This document shows, piece by piece, positions 29,587 to 30,320 of a DNA stretch of 30,320 bases (position 1 is the stretch's first letter; each line of letters starts with the position of its first letter). The notes beneath the pieces were generated by a model. That model did no database searches. It worked only from the letters and a program-made list of their open reading frames with translations, and was not told the DNA's origin. This stretch comes from a virus. A program made the translations under genes and the position numbers. The stretch lies in the IMG/VR virus record IMGVR_UViG_3300017728_000063, positions 1 through 30,320 of that record; one strand, given 5' to 3'.

Positions 29587-30320
29587 CAGTAAATAGAATA
29601 AAAGGTGTTGATGTTCGTTTCAATGCCCGTGCGGTTGTTTGCTTGGTCGGATGGATATACAATAAGCTCACTGAAATAACCTCGGAAATTTGGAACGTTA
29701 AAGCCTCCAATACGGATACCAGAAATTCCGCGTGTTCCTGGGTTTCCTGTTAAAATCGAACTACCATTAAAAAATATTTCAGAGTTTGCACCATCAAACA
29801 ATGAGAAATCCAGCCTTTGCGTATTTGCACCAGATGTACCTGTTATAAAAGAAGAGCCAGCATACATTCGCATCCTGCTACCGTCGTCTTGTATTCCAGC
29901 AAAAGCAGTCAATCCTATACTATAAAACCATCCCGCTTGGCCTGTGCGACCTGTTGTGTCTACTACTGATATCCCTGTCACTGGTTGGGCTATTGCTGTT
30001 ATGCTTGCGCTTTCAAGTTGTTGCGTTCCTGTAAAATCCATTGCGGGATTTCCGTTCCCCGTCACCACGCCCGTGCTGCCGTCGTAAATCTTTGGCTGAT
30101 TGGCAGTCGTGGTTTGTGTCGCGTTGTTGGAGCTTGATTGATCGTACCAGGTTACGACAAACCCGTCACTTGAACCGCAGTGAGCTGCTAACGCAACAGT
30201 ATCAAGCTCTTTAAACACGTTGAAACCTATATCGGCTTCTGCGTTGTCGCTGGCTCTTCTAACTTTTACTGCACTTCCAGAGTAGTCGGATCTGAGTTTA
30301 CGCAGTGAATACGCGGCTGC
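29586..30320 (-). CDS. Arabinofuranosidase-B/LamG-like appendage, C-terminal part (5' end beyond the window)
   Basis: The frame is open to the right edge: codons before the GTG at 30218 still encode the module start (AAYSLRKLRSDYSGSAVKVR, ASDNAEADIGF), so the gene begins outside the window. It continues with VVTWYDQSSSNNATQTTTAN, QPKIYDGSTGVVTGNGNPAM and ends RTGIETNINTFYSIY. The end coincides with the module end of the downstream gene, so this one lacks the extra C-terminal domain. At DNA level the last ~70 bases are near-identical to the equivalent stretch in the downstream gene. Probable receptor- or glycan-binding appendage. Confidence 0.75.
   Translation of the reverse strand, partial: AAAYSLRKLRSDYSGSAVKVRRASDNAEADIGFNVFKELDTVALAAHCGSSDGFVVTWYDQSSSNNATQTTTANQPKIYDGSTGVVTGNGNPAMDFTGTQQLESASITAIAQPVTGISVVDTTGRTGQAGWFYSIGLTAFAGIQDDGSRMRMYAGSSFITGTSGANTQRLDFSLFDGANSEIFFNGSSILTGNPGTRGISGIRIGGFNVPNFRGYFSELIVYPSDQANNRTGIETNINTFYSIY

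Overview
The window reads as the virion-structure half of a tailed bacteriophage (or prophage) genome from a Bacteroidota host, probably a marine flavobacterium-like one. The host call rests on four things: two encoded proteins carry type IX secretion (T9SS) type-A C-terminal sorting domains; several signal peptides end in the Bacteroidota-style S/A-Q cleavage context; seven intergenic copies of TATATTTG match the Bacteroidota -7 promoter box (TAnnTTTG); and starts are preceded by A/T-rich tracts instead of Shine-Dalgarno sequences. The large terminase, portal, capsid and connector genes resemble, by eye, those of crAss-like podoviruses (Crassvirales, including the Cellulophaga phi14:2 type). 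That affiliation comes from remembered families and was not tested by a search.

Nearly everything is on the minus strand, so transcription runs from high to low coordinates. From the right: two tandem arabinofuranosidase-B-like/LamG-like appendage genes (30320-28129), the only plus-strand gene, a winged-helix-like protein (27709-28128), a run of small genes with a GroES-like protein and a candidate small terminase (27672-25992), a hidden 53-codon gene, an HNH endonuclease overlapping a tRNA-Arg(UCU), then large terminase (25415-23301), portal (23255-20811), a baseplate-like fibre anchor, a 1268-residue fibre with a beta-propeller, and a second appendage protein (down to 15761).

Next comes an envelope-directed cassette (15704-9426): a small basic protein with a conserved Cys-rich tail, two secreted T9SS cargo proteins with GCTD-type repeats, an outer-membrane beta-barrel-like protein, a one-helix membrane protein, a periplasmic thioredoxin-like protein and three tiny basic proteins. 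It lies between the portal and the capsid genes. Below it are three small decoration-like proteins (two are paralogues), a scaffold-like acidic protein, the major capsid protein (7027-5603), a small structural protein, a basic-tailed protein, a LamG-like protein, two head-tail connector/ring-type proteins and the start of a nozzle/muzzle-type protein that leaves the window at position 1.

Most genes are packed with 1-4 nt overlaps or gaps under 60 nt, so there is no gene-free stretch above 300 bases. The most unusual content is the phage-encoded set of T9SS cargo plus outer-membrane barrel plus periplasmic and membrane proteins. It suggests the phage uses the host secretion system to remodel the infected cell's surface.
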